A DNA stretch of 64,000 bases from Mycolicibacterium insubricum (GTDB taxonomy: Bacteria; Actinomycetota; Actinomycetes; Mycobacteriales; Mycobacteriaceae), in the NCBI RefSeq assembly GCF_010731615.1, contig NZ_AP022618.1:4464001-4528000 (forward strand). The letters are read 5' to 3'. Positions 8,903 to 17,029 of the stretch are shown one piece after another. Made by a program: the position numbers and the translations under genes. The notes under the pieces are model-generated. The model was not told the DNA's origin. It saw nothing but the letters and a program-made list of their open reading frames with translations, and did no database searches. Each line of letters begins with the position of its first letter. Position 1 is the first letter of the stretch.

Positions 8903-10138
8903 CTACACTCTCTCGAAGACGGCGGCCAGGCCCTGCCCGCCGCCGATGCACATGGTTTCCAGGCCGTATCGGACGTCGCGGCGGTGCAGTTCGCGGGCCA
9001 GGGTGGCCAGCATCCGCCCACCCGTCGCACCGACCGGGTGCCCCAGGGAAATACCGGATCCGCGTACGTTGGTGCGCTCGAAGTCCGCGGGCGTGAAGTT
9101 CCATTCCCGGGTGACCGCCAGGGCCTGGGCGGCGAACGCCTCGTTGAGTTCGACGACGTCCATATCGGCCATCGTTAGCCCGGCCTGGGCCAGTGCCGCG
9201 GCGGTCGCCGGGACCGGGCCGATTCCCATCACCTTGGGTTCGACGCCGGCTACCGCCCAGGACACCAACCGGACCAGCGGCCGCAGCCCGAGCTCGTCGG
9301 CGCCTTCGGCGGTGGTAACTAGACACATCGAGGCGGCGTCGTTCTGGCCGCTGGAATTGCCGGCGGTGACGGTGGCCTCCGGATCCGATTTGCCGAGAAC
9401 GGGTTTCAGTTTGGCCAGGGATTCGACGGTGGTGTCGGCGCGGGGGTGTTCGTCGGTGTCGATGAGCACCGGGTCGCCCTTACGGACCGGGACGGTGACC
9501 GGCACGATCTCCTCGGCGAACAGGCCGGCGCGCTGGGCTTCGACAGCCTTGTGATGCGAGGCGACGGCCAGCTCGTCCTGCTCGGCGCGGGAGATGCCGT
9601 ATTGGCGGCGCAGGTTCTCGGCGGTCTCCAGCATGCCGCCGGGCACCGGATAGTGCTTGCCGCCGGCGGTGGTGCGGCCGCGGGCCAGCGCGTCGTGCAC
9701 GGCGATGCCGGTCCGCGCCCCGCCCCAGCGCATATCGGTGGAGTGGAAGACCACGTTGCTCATGCTCTCGGCTCCGCCGGCGACGACGAGTCGCTGGGCG
9801 CCGGAGCCGACCTGCAGGCAGGCGTTGATGACGGCCTGCAGACCGGACCCGCAGCGCCGGTCGACCTGCATGCCGCCCACGGTGACCGGCAGTCCGGCGT
9901 CGAGTGCGACGACCCGGCCGATGGCCGGTGCCTCCATGCTCGGGTAGCAGTGGCCGAGGATGACGTCGTCGACGGCCTCGGCCGGCACCCCGGTGCGTTC
10001 CAGCAGGCCGGTGAGCGCGGCCACGCCCAGTTCGACGGCGGTCAGGCCCGCGAACATGCCGCCGTAGCGGCCGATCGGGGTGCGTACCGGCTCGCAGATG
10101 ACGACGTCGTGCCCACTGCTCGCGTCGCGCTCACGCAT
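8903..10138 (-). CDS. Acetyl-CoA acetyltransferase (thiolase)
   Basis: A 411-residue thiolase. It has the nucleophile segment VDRRCGSGLQAVI, NEAFAAQALAV, GHPVGATGGRM with the active-site histidine, and the C-terminal second cysteine in MCIGGGQGLAAVFE. It would cleave a 3-ketoacyl-CoA and release acetyl- or propionyl-CoA. It is first in a four-gene minus-strand operon whose promoter overlaps the palindrome at 10170-10197. No strong ribosome site precedes the ATG at 10138. The mix of enzymes supports a complete beta-oxidation spiral for a specialised acid. Confidence 0.92.
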   Translation of the reverse strand: MRERDASSGHDVVICEPVRTPIGRYGGMFAGLTAVELGVAALTGLLERTGVPAEAVDDVILGHCYPSMEAPAIGRVVALDAGLPVTVGGMQVDRRCGSGLQAVINACLQVGSGAQRLVVAGGAESMSNVVFHSTDMRWGGARTGIAVHDALARGRTTAGGKHYPVPGGMLETAENLRRQYGISRAEQDELAVASHHKAVEAQRAGLFAEEIVPVTVPVRKGDPVLIDTDEHPRADTTVESLAKLKPVLGKSDPEATVTAGNSSGQNDAASMCLVTTAEGADELGLRPLVRLVSWAVAGVEPKVMGIGPVPATAAALAQAGLTMADMDVVELNEAFAAQALAVTREWNFTPADFERTNVRGSGISLGHPVGATGGRMLATLARELHRRDVRYGLETMCIGGGQGLAAVFERV

Positions 10139-10169
10139 TGTCCACGTCCACTCGATCCCATTCTCGGAA

Positions 10170-10197
10170 AGTCATATCTCATATATGATATCTGACT
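10170..10197. promoter_or_regulatory. 28-bp divergent operator, likely GntR site, with overlapping -10 boxes
   Basis: AGTCA and TGACT form the ends and TCATATATGA (10179-10188) forms a perfect centre. Overall 24 of 28 positions are symmetric. TATGAT at 10184-10189 is a good rightward -10 box, and the ATG of the plus-strand gene follows at 10198 with no ribosome site, so that transcript is probably leaderless. TATCAT on the other strand (10185-10190) can serve the thiolase operon. AT-rich symmetry of this kind suits a GntR/FCD dimer. Binding is inferred, not shown. Confidence 0.7.
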
Positions 10198-11382
10198 ATG
10201 TCCGTCACTATAACGCCCGCCGAGGTCGACGACGAGGATTTCGCCGCCATTCTGGAACAGACCCGCCAGTTCGTCCGTACCGTCGTCGTCCCCCGGGAGA
10301 ACGAGATATCGGCCACCGACGCGGTGCCCGACGACATCCGCCGCACCGCCGCCGAGATGGGCCTGTTCGGCTACGCCATTCCGCAGCAGTGGGGCGGCCT
10401 GGGCCTCAACCTCGCCCAGGACGTCGAACTGGCGATGGAACTCGGGTACACCAGCCTGGCGCTGCGCTCGATGTTCGGCACCAACAACGGCATCGCCGGG
10501 CAGGTGCTGGTGAACTTCGGCACTGATGAGCAGAAGTCCCGCTGGCTGGAGTCGATTGCGTCGGGCGAGACCATCGCGTCGTTCGCACTGACCGAACCCG
10601 GTGCCGGCTCCAACCCGGCGGGCCTGCGCACCCGTGCGGTCCGCGACGGCGACGACTGGGTGATCGACGGGCAGAAATGCTTCATCACCAACGCACCCCT
10701 GGCCGGGCTGTTCGTCACCTTCGCCCGCACCCGCCCCGCCGACGCCGACGGACCCGGCATCGCGGTGTTCCTGGTCCCCGCCGACACCCCCGGTGTCGAG
10801 GTCGGCGCCAAGGACAGGAAGATGGGCCAGGAGGGCGCCTGGACCGCCGACGTCACCTTCACCGGCGTCAGGTTGCCGGCATCGGCGCTGGTCGGCGGCA
10901 GCGAGGATGTCGGCTACCGGGCCGCCATGACATCACTGGCCAGGGGCCGGGTACACATCGCCGCCCTCGCCGTCGGCACCGCCCAACGCGCACTCGACGA
11001 ATCCGTCGCGCACGCAGCCAGCGCCACCCAGGGCGGCACCCCCATCGGAGAGTTCCAACTGGTCCAGGCCATGCTCGCCGACCAGCAGACCGGAGTGCTG
11101 GCCGGCCGGGCGCTGGTCCGCGACGCCGCAGCCAAGTGGGTCTCCGGCGAGGACCGCCGCATCGCCCCGTCGGCGGCCAAGCTGTTCTGCACCGAGATGG
11201 TCGGCAAGGTCGCCGATCTCGCGGTCCAGGTGCACGGCGGCAGCGGCTACATGCGGGAGATGGCGGTCGAGCGGATCTACCGAGAGGTCCGCCTGCTGCG
11301 CCTCTACGAGGGCACCAGCGAGATCCAACGACTGATCATCGGCGGCGGACTGGTGAAGGCCGCCCAGCGCGCGGCCCGCTAG
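10198..11382 (+). CDS. Acyl-CoA dehydrogenase
   Basis: A 394-residue acyl-CoA dehydrogenase. Visible motifs are LFGYAIPQQWGGLG, FALTEPGAGSNPAGLRT, VQVHGGSGYMREMAVERIYR and LYEGTSEIQRLII, with the catalytic glutamate in YEGT. The ATG directly abuts the palindrome, has no Shine-Dalgarno sequence and lies 8 bases after a TATGAT box, so it is likely leaderless. It is divergent from an operon that contains another, clearly different, acyl-CoA dehydrogenase. It heads a plus-strand group with an SDR and an acyl-CoA synthetase. Confidence 0.91.
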   Translation: MSVTITPAEVDDEDFAAILEQTRQFVRTVVVPRENEISATDAVPDDIRRTAAEMGLFGYAIPQQWGGLGLNLAQDVELAMELGYTSLALRSMFGTNNGIAGQVLVNFGTDEQKSRWLESIASGETIASFALTEPGAGSNPAGLRTRAVRDGDDWVIDGQKCFITNAPLAGLFVTFARTRPADADGPGIAVFLVPADTPGVEVGAKDRKMGQEGAWTADVTFTGVRLPASALVGGSEDVGYRAAMTSLARGRVHIAALAVGTAQRALDESVAHAASATQGGTPIGEFQLVQAMLADQQTGVLAGRALVRDAAAKWVSGEDRRIAPSAAKLFCTEMVGKVADLAVQVHGGSGYMREMAVERIYREVRLLRLYEGTSEIQRLIIGGGLVKAAQRAAR

Positions 11383-11428
11383 TATCGAAGCCATTACCGT
11401 TGGCACAACGATACAAATCGGGAGCGAA

Positions 11429-12250
11429 ATGACACCACGACTTGCCGGCCGGGTCGCCTTCATCACCGGAGCCGCCCGAGGCCAGGGCCGGGCGCACGCG
11501 GTGCGGATGGCCGACGAGGGCGCCGACATCATCGCGGTCGACATCGCCGGTGAACTGCCGCCCTGCGTGCCGTATGAGCCCGCCACCCGCGAGGACCTGG
11601 ATGAGACCGTACGGCTGGTGGAGAAGAGCGGCCGCCGCATCCTCGCCTCGGTCGCCGACACCCGCGATCTGGAGGCGCTGCGCGCCGTGGTCGATGCCGG
11701 GGTCGCCGAACTCGGGCGGCTCGACATCATCGTCGCCAACGCCGGGGTGGCCGCCCCGCAGCCGTGGAACGAGATCACCGCCGCCGACTTCCGCGACGTG
11801 CTCGACATCAACACGACGGGGACGTGGAACACCGTGATGGCCGGTGCGCAGCACATCGTCGACGGCGGCCGCGGTGGTTCGATCGTGCTGATCAGCTCGG
11901 CGGCCGGGGTGAAGATGCAGCCGTTCATGATCCACTACACGGCCAGCAAGCACGCCGTCACCGGCATGGCGCGGGCGTTCGCCGCCGAACTCGGCCGTCA
12001 CGGCATCCGGGTCAACAGCGTGCATCCCGGACCGGTGAACACCGATATGGGTACCGGCGAGATGGTGAACGCGGTCATGCGGACCATGGAGACCAACCCG
12101 CAGCTGGCCCACATGCTGACCCCGTTCCTCAACACCTGGATCGCCGAGCCGGAGGACATCGCGGACACGGTGTGCTGGCTGGCCTCCGACGAGTCGAAGC
12201 TCATCACCGCCGAGGCGATCGCCGTCGACCAGGGTTCGACCAAATACTGA
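11429..12250 (+). CDS. Mycofactocin-coupled SDR family oxidoreductase
   Basis: A 273-residue short-chain dehydrogenase. The nucleotide motif is ITGAARGQGRAHAV. The segment after strand 2 (AVDIAGELPPCVPYEPATRE, then DLDETVRLVEKSGRR) is the insertion typical of the mycofactocin-coupled SDR subfamily, whose members hold NAD tightly and rely on the peptide cofactor mycofactocin for recycling. Catalytic residues are in LISSAAGVK and YTASK. A GGGAGCGAA site precedes the ATG. It would oxidise a secondary alcohol or hydroxyacyl intermediate. No mycofactocin biosynthesis gene is in this window, so the coupling rests on the family pattern. Confidence 0.82.
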   Translation: MTPRLAGRVAFITGAARGQGRAHAVRMADEGADIIAVDIAGELPPCVPYEPATREDLDETVRLVEKSGRRILASVADTRDLEALRAVVDAGVAELGRLDIIVANAGVAAPQPWNEITAADFRDVLDINTTGTWNTVMAGAQHIVDGGRGGSIVLISSAAGVKMQPFMIHYTASKHAVTGMARAFAAELGRHGIRVNSVHPGPVNTDMGTGEMVNAVMRTMETNPQLAHMLTPFLNTWIAEPEDIADTVCWLASDESKLITAEAIAVDQGSTKY

Positions 12251-12256
12251 CCCGGC

Positions 12257-13729
12257 ATGGGTTTCGCGGAGGCGCTGGCCGTCGGGCTGCACAGCTACGG
12301 ATCCGGTGACTGCATCGAGTTCGACGGCGTCTGGCATTCCGGCGACGACGTTCTGCGGCTCGGCACCGACTGCGACGACGCGCTGCGCGCCGCCGGGGTG
12401 GACGACGGGGAGCCGATCGGGCTGGTGGTCCGCAATCAGGTGCCGCACGCCGCGGTGATCCTGGGTGCTCTGGCCCGCGGCCGCGGGATATCGATGATCT
12501 ACTCGTATCAGTCCGATGCCGCGATCGCCGACGACATCCGGCGCCTCAACCTGGCGGGGATCGTTGCCGCCGAACAGGATTGGGGCCCGGATGCCCGCCA
12601 GGCCGCCGCCGACGCCGGATCCGCGGCGATTGCCATCGGCGCCGGCGCCACGGTGCTCGCACAGCGGTCGCCGGAATCGGCGCCCAGCCAACCGGATCCG
12701 GGGCTGCGGCTGCTCACCAGCGGCACCACCGGGCCGCCCAAGCGGGTTGCGCTGCCCGAACGGGTGCTGGACCACAACGTGGCGGGCATGACGCTCGGGC
12801 AACGGATCGATCCCGGCGATCCACCGGCGCTGGTGTTCTGGCCCTTCGGCAGCGTCGGGGTGTGCCAACTGCTGGCGGCCGCGCATGCCGGGCAGCGCAT
12901 CGTGCTGCTGGAGAAGTTCGCCGTCCCCGACTGGGTCGAGGCAGTGCGCCGGTACCGAATCCGGTGGAGCGGCGTGGCGCCGGCGGTGATCCGGATGCTG
13001 CTGGACGCCGACGTCGACCCGGCCGATCTGGCATCGCTGGAGTACCTGCCCGGCGGATCGGGCCGGCTGGAACCCGAACTGCAGCGGGCCTTCGAGCAGC
13101 GCTACCGGATACCCCTGCTGTGGGCCTACGGTGCAACGGAATTCGCCGGCACCGCGTGCGCCTGGACGGCCGCGCTGCGCGCCGAGTTCGGTGACGCCAA
13201 ACCCGGAACCGTGGGCCGGCCACTGCCCGGTGTCACCGTCCGGATCGTCGATGACGACGGTGCCGAGCTACCGGCGGGGTCGCCGGGGCGGCTGTCGGCG
13301 CGCGTCGATGCGATCGGCCCGGACTGGATCGCCACCACCGATATCGCCGCGGTGGACGACGACGGCTTCGTCACCGTGCACGGGCGCGCCGACGGCGCGA
13401 TCAACCGCGGCGGCTTCAAGGTGCTGCCCGAGCGGGTGCGCTCGGCGCTGCTGTCCCACCCCGCGGTCGCCGACGCCGCGGTCGTCGGTGTGGCCGACGC
13501 ACGGCTGGGTGAGGTGCCGTTCGCCTGTGTCGAGTGCCGGCCCGGGGTTGGGCCCCCGACCGCCGAGGAGCTCAAGGACCTGGTCCGGGAATCGCTTCCG
13601 GCCCCCAATGTTCCGGCGCGCGTCGACGTGGTCGGCGAGCTGCCGCGCAACGCCGCGCTCAAGGTCCGCCTTGATGCCGTTCGGGAGCTGTACCGAGAAC
13701 CCGGCGCAGAAAGCGGAGCTGGTCGCTGA
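12257..13729 (+). CDS. AMP-dependent acyl-CoA synthetase/ligase
   Basis: A 490-residue adenylate-forming enzyme. It has LLTSGTTGPPKRVALP (P-loop), WAYGATEFAGTACAW, GRADGAINRGGFKVLPERV and a C-terminal lysine in RNAALKVRLDAVRE. Like the enzyme at 2794-4278 it has TTD (WIATTDIAAVD) in place of the usual TGD, and the two share many short segments, so they are paralogues. It starts 6 bases after the SDR stop. Its 3' end overlaps the convergent hydrolase gene by 71 bases. The acid substrate is unknown. Confidence 0.85.
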   Translation: MGFAEALAVGLHSYGSGDCIEFDGVWHSGDDVLRLGTDCDDALRAAGVDDGEPIGLVVRNQVPHAAVILGALARGRGISMIYSYQSDAAIADDIRRLNLAGIVAAEQDWGPDARQAAADAGSAAIAIGAGATVLAQRSPESAPSQPDPGLRLLTSGTTGPPKRVALPERVLDHNVAGMTLGQRIDPGDPPALVFWPFGSVGVCQLLAAAHAGQRIVLLEKFAVPDWVEAVRRYRIRWSGVAPAVIRMLLDADVDPADLASLEYLPGGSGRLEPELQRAFEQRYRIPLLWAYGATEFAGTACAWTAALRAEFGDAKPGTVGRPLPGVTVRIVDDDGAELPAGSPGRLSARVDAIGPDWIATTDIAAVDDDGFVTVHGRADGAINRGGFKVLPERVRSALLSHPAVADAAVVGVADARLGEVPFACVECRPGVGPPTAEELKDLVRESLPAPNVPARVDVVGELPRNAALKVRLDAVRELYREPGAESGAGR

Positions 13730-14672
13730 CGGCGTGCTCGAACCAGCCGCGCCCGGGCCACACGTCGAAGTGATCACAGGGGTAGTGGTGCACGATGCCC
13801 CGGCCGTGCCGCGCGGTCTTCATCGCGGCCTCGGCACTGACGTAGCTGTCGAAGTCGGCGATCTGCACCAGCAGCGGCGCCGTCATCCGCTTGGCGTAGC
13901 GGGCCGTCGAGATCCGGCCCAGCTCCAGCCCGACGGCGGCGTCGATCTCGTTGCGCCAGCTGGGCCCGGCGATCGACAGGTAGCCGTCGTAGGCACCGCC
14001 CGGTCCCAGCAGCGCACGGTGACCGTCCGGGGTGACCACCGGCATCAGCACCGGCTCTGCGCCGGCGGCCGCCCCGATCCGGCTGCGCACCCCGTCGGCA
14101 GTGTTGCGCAGCACGGTGACCGCACCGTATCCGGACAGCACGTGCCGGCCGGTGGACAGCACGTCGGTCAGCGGTGTCAGTGCGATCACCGCGGCCGCCC
14201 TCGTCTCATCGGCCAGCCGGATGACGTGGCCACCGGACAGCGACACTCCCCACAGCACCACCCGGTCCGGGTCGACACCGGGCTGTCGCACCGCGGTGTC
14301 GACGGCCGCGCGGTAGTCGTCGAGTTGGCGTGCGATGGAGATCTGTTGACGCAGGCGTCCTTCCGATGTCCCGAAGCCGCGGTAGTCGAAGGCCAGCACG
14401 GCCAGTCCGGCGGCCTGGAGGCGTTCGGCGAATCCGGCCAGGCCGGAGTCCTTGGTGCCGGCGAACCCGTGTGCCATCACCACCACCGGCGCGGGTGCGT
14501 CTCCCGGCTCGGGGGGAAAGAACCAGGCGCTGCACGCCTCACCGCCTGTGTTTATCGCGGGCGGTCCCGGTTTCGGTCCGGCTCCGCCGGCACTCGCTCC
14601 GCTCGCGCCAACTCCGCCTACCCTCGCCGAACCGCCCGATTCAAACCTCAGCTCGTGGTAGCCCATGGTCAT
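13659..14672 (-). CDS. Alpha/beta hydrolase with an in-frame repeat insertion
   Basis: A 337-residue alpha/beta hydrolase of the YcjY/dienelactone-hydrolase-like type. VVVMAHGFAGTKDSG supplies the oxyanion region, WGVSLSGGHV the nucleophile serine, ADFDSYV the probable acid and CDHFDVW the catalytic histidine. Between the first strand (GYHELRFES) and the core lies a Gly/Ala/Ser-rich stretch of about 33 residues (GGSARVGG...PGPPAINTGG). It is encoded by a 98-bp repeat that recurs at 18313-18410. The ATG at 14672 overlaps the monooxygenase stop (ATGA), and its 3' end overlaps a convergent ligase gene. The product is probably an esterase or acyl hydrolase; the substrate is unknown. Confidence 0.8.
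   Translation of the reverse strand: MTMGYHELRFESGGSARVGGVGASGASAGGAGPKPGPPAINTGGEACSAWFFPPEPGDAPAPVVVMAHGFAGTKDSGLAGFAERLQAAGLAVLAFDYRGFGTSEGRLRQQISIARQLDDYRAAVDTAVRQPGVDPDRVVLWGVSLSGGHVIRLADETRAAAVIALTPLTDVLSTGRHVLSGYGAVTVLRNTADGVRSRIGAAAGAEPVLMPVVTPDGHRALLGPGGAYDGYLSIAGPSWRNEIDAAVGLELGRISTARYAKRMTAPLLVQIADFDSYVSAEAAMKTARHGRGIVHHYPCDHFDVWPGRGWFEHAVSDQLRFLRRVLGTAPERHQGGP
14542..14639 (-). repeat. 98-bp dispersed repeat, copy A (inside the hydrolase gene)
   Basis: Read on the minus strand, this segment aligns without gaps to 18313-18410 on the plus strand, at roughly 87 percent identity. It begins TCGGGCGGTTCGGCGA and ends in GGCGG. CGGGCGGT near the start pairs with ACCGCCCG about 80 bases later, so the outer parts can fold back. 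An internal GGCGC...GTGCC stem has one wobble pair. The insert keeps the hydrolase reading frame and adds a low-complexity Gly/Ala/Pro segment. Confidence 0.85.
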
Positions 14673-15988
14673 CCGGCCCGCCGCAGCCCGGCGGGCAGTT
14701 CCCGGGTGCGCAGGTCGTGTTCGTAGTAGAAGTAGTCGACCTGCTGGGTGTGGCGGGGTCGGTCGACGCAGTGCCCGGCGTGCAGCTGCTGATCCGCGTC
14801 GATGGTGCGTTGCATCTCGGCGACCGGCGGTAGCGCGTAGCGGCCGACGGCGTAGGCCGCCAGCAACCGGGACTGGCATTCGACGAACGGGAACAGGGTG
14901 GGGATGGCCTGGGCGAAGCCGATGAACACCAGGTTGTCGATGCCCGGGGCGAACATCCGCTTGTAGAGCCGGATCTGGTTGTCCGGGGCGCTGATGAAGT
15001 CCGGGTCGAAGAAGGGGAAGGTGATGTTGTAGCCGGTGGCGTACACGATGGCGTCGAACTCGCCGCTGGTGCCGTCCTCGAAGTGCACCCGGTCGCCGTC
15101 GAGGCGCGTCACGTTCGGCTTGGGGATGACGTCGCCGGATCCCAGCCGCAGCGGCAGTTCCACCGACTGGGTGGGGTGCGCCTCGAACAGCTTATGGTTG
15201 GCCGGGGGTAGACCGTATCGAGTGGGGTCGGCGCCGACCAGCGGCGCGAACCACTGTGCGGCCTTACGCTGCCAGGACAGGGGCAGGTACGGCGTGGTGC
15301 GGAAGAACTTGTCGCCGGGTTGGCCGCCCAGGTATTTCGGCACGATCCAGGCGCTGGAGCGGGTGGACAGGGTGACGGTGTTCTGCAGTGCCCGCGAGGA
15401 CAGTTCGACGGTGATGTCGGCGGCGCTGTTGCCGATGCCGACCACCAGGATCCGTTTGCCGGTCAGCTCCAGCGGTTCGTGCGGGTCGACGTAGTGGTGC
15501 GAATGCATGCTGGCCCCGGTGAATTCACCGGGGAAGTCCGGCATCCGGGCGTCCCAGTGGTGTCCGTTGCCCACCACCAGCAGATCGAAATGCCTTTGTG
15601 CGCCGCGCCCGTCGGTGATCATCCAGCCGTCGCCGTCGGGGCGGGCGTGGCGGACCGGGTTGTTGAACTCGATGTTTTCGGCCAGGCCGAAGGTGTCGAC
15701 GTAGTCGTCCAGATAGGCCTTGATGTCGCTGTGGTGCGGGAAGTCGGGGAAGTGCTCGGGGACGGGAAAGTCCTTGAACGACAGGCGGTGTTTGGAGGTG
15801 TCGATGTGCAGCGAGCGGTAGGCACTGCTGAGCCCGTTGGGGTTGCCGAAGGCCCAGTTGCCGCCGATGCGATCGGAGACCTCGAAGGCGGTGTGCTCGA
15901 CGCCGTAGTCGGCGAGCATTTTTGCCGACGTCAGCCCGCTGATACCCGCGCCGATGATCGCGGTTTTCGGGTTGGCTACTGCCCTCAT
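14669..15988 (-). CDS. Flavin-containing monooxygenase
   Basis: A 439-residue class B flavin monooxygenase. AIIGAGISGLTSAKML is the FAD-binding fold, FTGASMHSHHY fits the FMO fingerprint FxGxxxHxxxY, and ILVVGIGNSAADI is the NADPH fold. YATGYNITFPF near the C-terminus matches the family ATGY motif. Tyrosine rather than tryptophan in the fingerprint points to an FMO/N-oxygenase type, not a classical Baeyer-Villiger enzyme. Start and stop overlap the flanking SDR and hydrolase genes by ATGA, so the three form one minus-strand operon that could oxygenate a substrate, oxidise it and hydrolyse the product. Confidence 0.88.
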   Translation of the reverse strand: MRAVANPKTAIIGAGISGLTSAKMLADYGVEHTAFEVSDRIGGNWAFGNPNGLSSAYRSLHIDTSKHRLSFKDFPVPEHFPDFPHHSDIKAYLDDYVDTFGLAENIEFNNPVRHARPDGDGWMITDGRGAQRHFDLLVVGNGHHWDARMPDFPGEFTGASMHSHHYVDPHEPLELTGKRILVVGIGNSAADITVELSSRALQNTVTLSTRSSAWIVPKYLGGQPGDKFFRTTPYLPLSWQRKAAQWFAPLVGADPTRYGLPPANHKLFEAHPTQSVELPLRLGSGDVIPKPNVTRLDGDRVHFEDGTSGEFDAIVYATGYNITFPFFDPDFISAPDNQIRLYKRMFAPGIDNLVFIGFAQAIPTLFPFVECQSRLLAAYAVGRYALPPVAEMQRTIDADQQLHAGHCVDRPRHTQQVDYFYYEHDLRTRELPAGLRRAG

Positions 15989-16827
15989 GCGGGACCCCCG
16001 TCGCGCGCCGCCGACTGCGCCGCCCGGGCGCGGGCGACGAACCCGATCGCCATCCGGTTCATCAGGTTCGGTGCGAACCGGGCCAGCAGCCAGCCCGCGC
16101 GGGCGCGCCGCGGCACGATCAGCAGCGCCCGGTTGCGTTCGATGGCCACCATGGTCTCGGCGGCCAGCCGGTCCGGATCGTAGAAGTCCCTGCTGCGCTG
16201 CCCCATTCGATAGAACTCACGGCCGTCGATGCCGGTGATCAGCCCCTTGTCCAGGATCGGGGTCTCCACCGCCGCCGGGCAGATCGCCAGCACCCCGATG
16301 TTGTGCGCGGCGGCCTCGGAGCGCAACGCCAGGGACAGCCCGACCACGGCGTGCTTGGTCATCACGTAGCTGGTGATCTGGCCGGCGGCGGCCAGCCCGG
16401 CCATCGAGGCGGTGTTGACGATGTGACCGAAGCCCTGGCGGACCATCTGCGGGTAGGCAGCCGCCACCCCGTGCACCACGCCGCGGATGTTGACGTCGAT
16501 GATCGAGTTCCAGTGCTCCAGGGTGAGCAGTTCGGTGTCGGCCGCCCAGGTGATGCCGGCATTGTTGAACATCAGGTCCAGCCTGCCGGTGCGCGCCACC
16601 ACGTCCTCGACCGCTGCCTGCACCTCGGACGCGTCGGTGACGTCGACACGGGCGGCGCGGGCGGCCGGGCCCAGCGAGTCGGCGGTGCGTGTGGCGGCGT
16701 CGCCGTCGATGTCGGTGCACAGTACCTGCGCGCCCCGGGCCACCAGGGCGCGGCAGAGCGCCGCGCCGATCCCCGAACCCGCGCCGGTGACGACGGCCTG
16801 CTTGCCGGCGAATGTCCCTCGACTCAC
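15985..16827 (-). CDS. Short-chain dehydrogenase/reductase (SDR)
   Basis: A 280-residue classical SDR. It shows VVTGAGSGIGAALCRAL, LMFNNAGITW, the serine region NTASMAG and YVMTK with the catalytic tyrosine and lysine. The C-terminal tail is extended and basic (LIVPRRARAGWLLARFAP), which may favour membrane contact. It is the first gene of the SDR-monooxygenase-hydrolase operon. An 11-bp palindrome and a TACAGT box lie about 30 bases upstream. The substrate is unknown; context suggests a lipid-like alcohol or ketone. Confidence 0.87.
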   Translation of the reverse strand: MSRGTFAGKQAVVTGAGSGIGAALCRALVARGAQVLCTDIDGDAATRTADSLGPAARAARVDVTDASEVQAAVEDVVARTGRLDLMFNNAGITWAADTELLTLEHWNSIIDVNIRGVVHGVAAAYPQMVRQGFGHIVNTASMAGLAAAGQITSYVMTKHAVVGLSLALRSEAAAHNIGVLAICPAAVETPILDKGLITGIDGREFYRMGQRSRDFYDPDRLAAETMVAIERNRALLIVPRRARAGWLLARFAPNLMNRMAIGFVARARAAQSAARDGGPA

Positions 16828-16855
16828 ACCTGCTCCGCTCGCAACGGATGATCCA

Positions 16856-16869
16856 ACTGTAAGTCTTAC
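16856..16869 (-). promoter_or_regulatory. -10 box and 11-bp palindrome upstream of the SDR/FMO/hydrolase operon
   Basis: TACAGT on the minus strand (16856-16861) is a TANNNT -10 box. It overlaps GTAAG-T-CTTAC (16859-16869), a perfect 5-bp inverted repeat of the sort bound by TetR-type dimers. No regulator gene sits beside this operon. The rest of the 16828-17029 gap holds no convincing ORF, and no terminator with a T-run was seen after purD. Confidence 0.4.
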
Positions 16870-17029
16870 CGCACAGGCTCGGCGCGCGTGGCGCTTTGCC
16901 TTCCCATCGGCGCGCTCAGCGTCCTCTCAGCGGCCCGACCGGACGGCGATGGCCGGATCCGACCATCGACAACGGCCGGACCGACACCGGTGCCGCTTGT
17001 CGTCGGATTCTCCGGGGTCGGCGGATGGC

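Noticed and set aside
8895..9326. Upstream extension of the acyl-CoA dehydrogenase frame
   Set aside because: It is in a different frame from the thiolase that fully occupies this DNA, and the family N-terminus (MTRLAQTLGLTDFQ) starts at 8894.
16812..16850. CTCCGCTCGC near the SDR start as a fragment of the 98-bp repeat
   Set aside because: Only about ten bases match, which is expected by chance in this GC-rich sequence.
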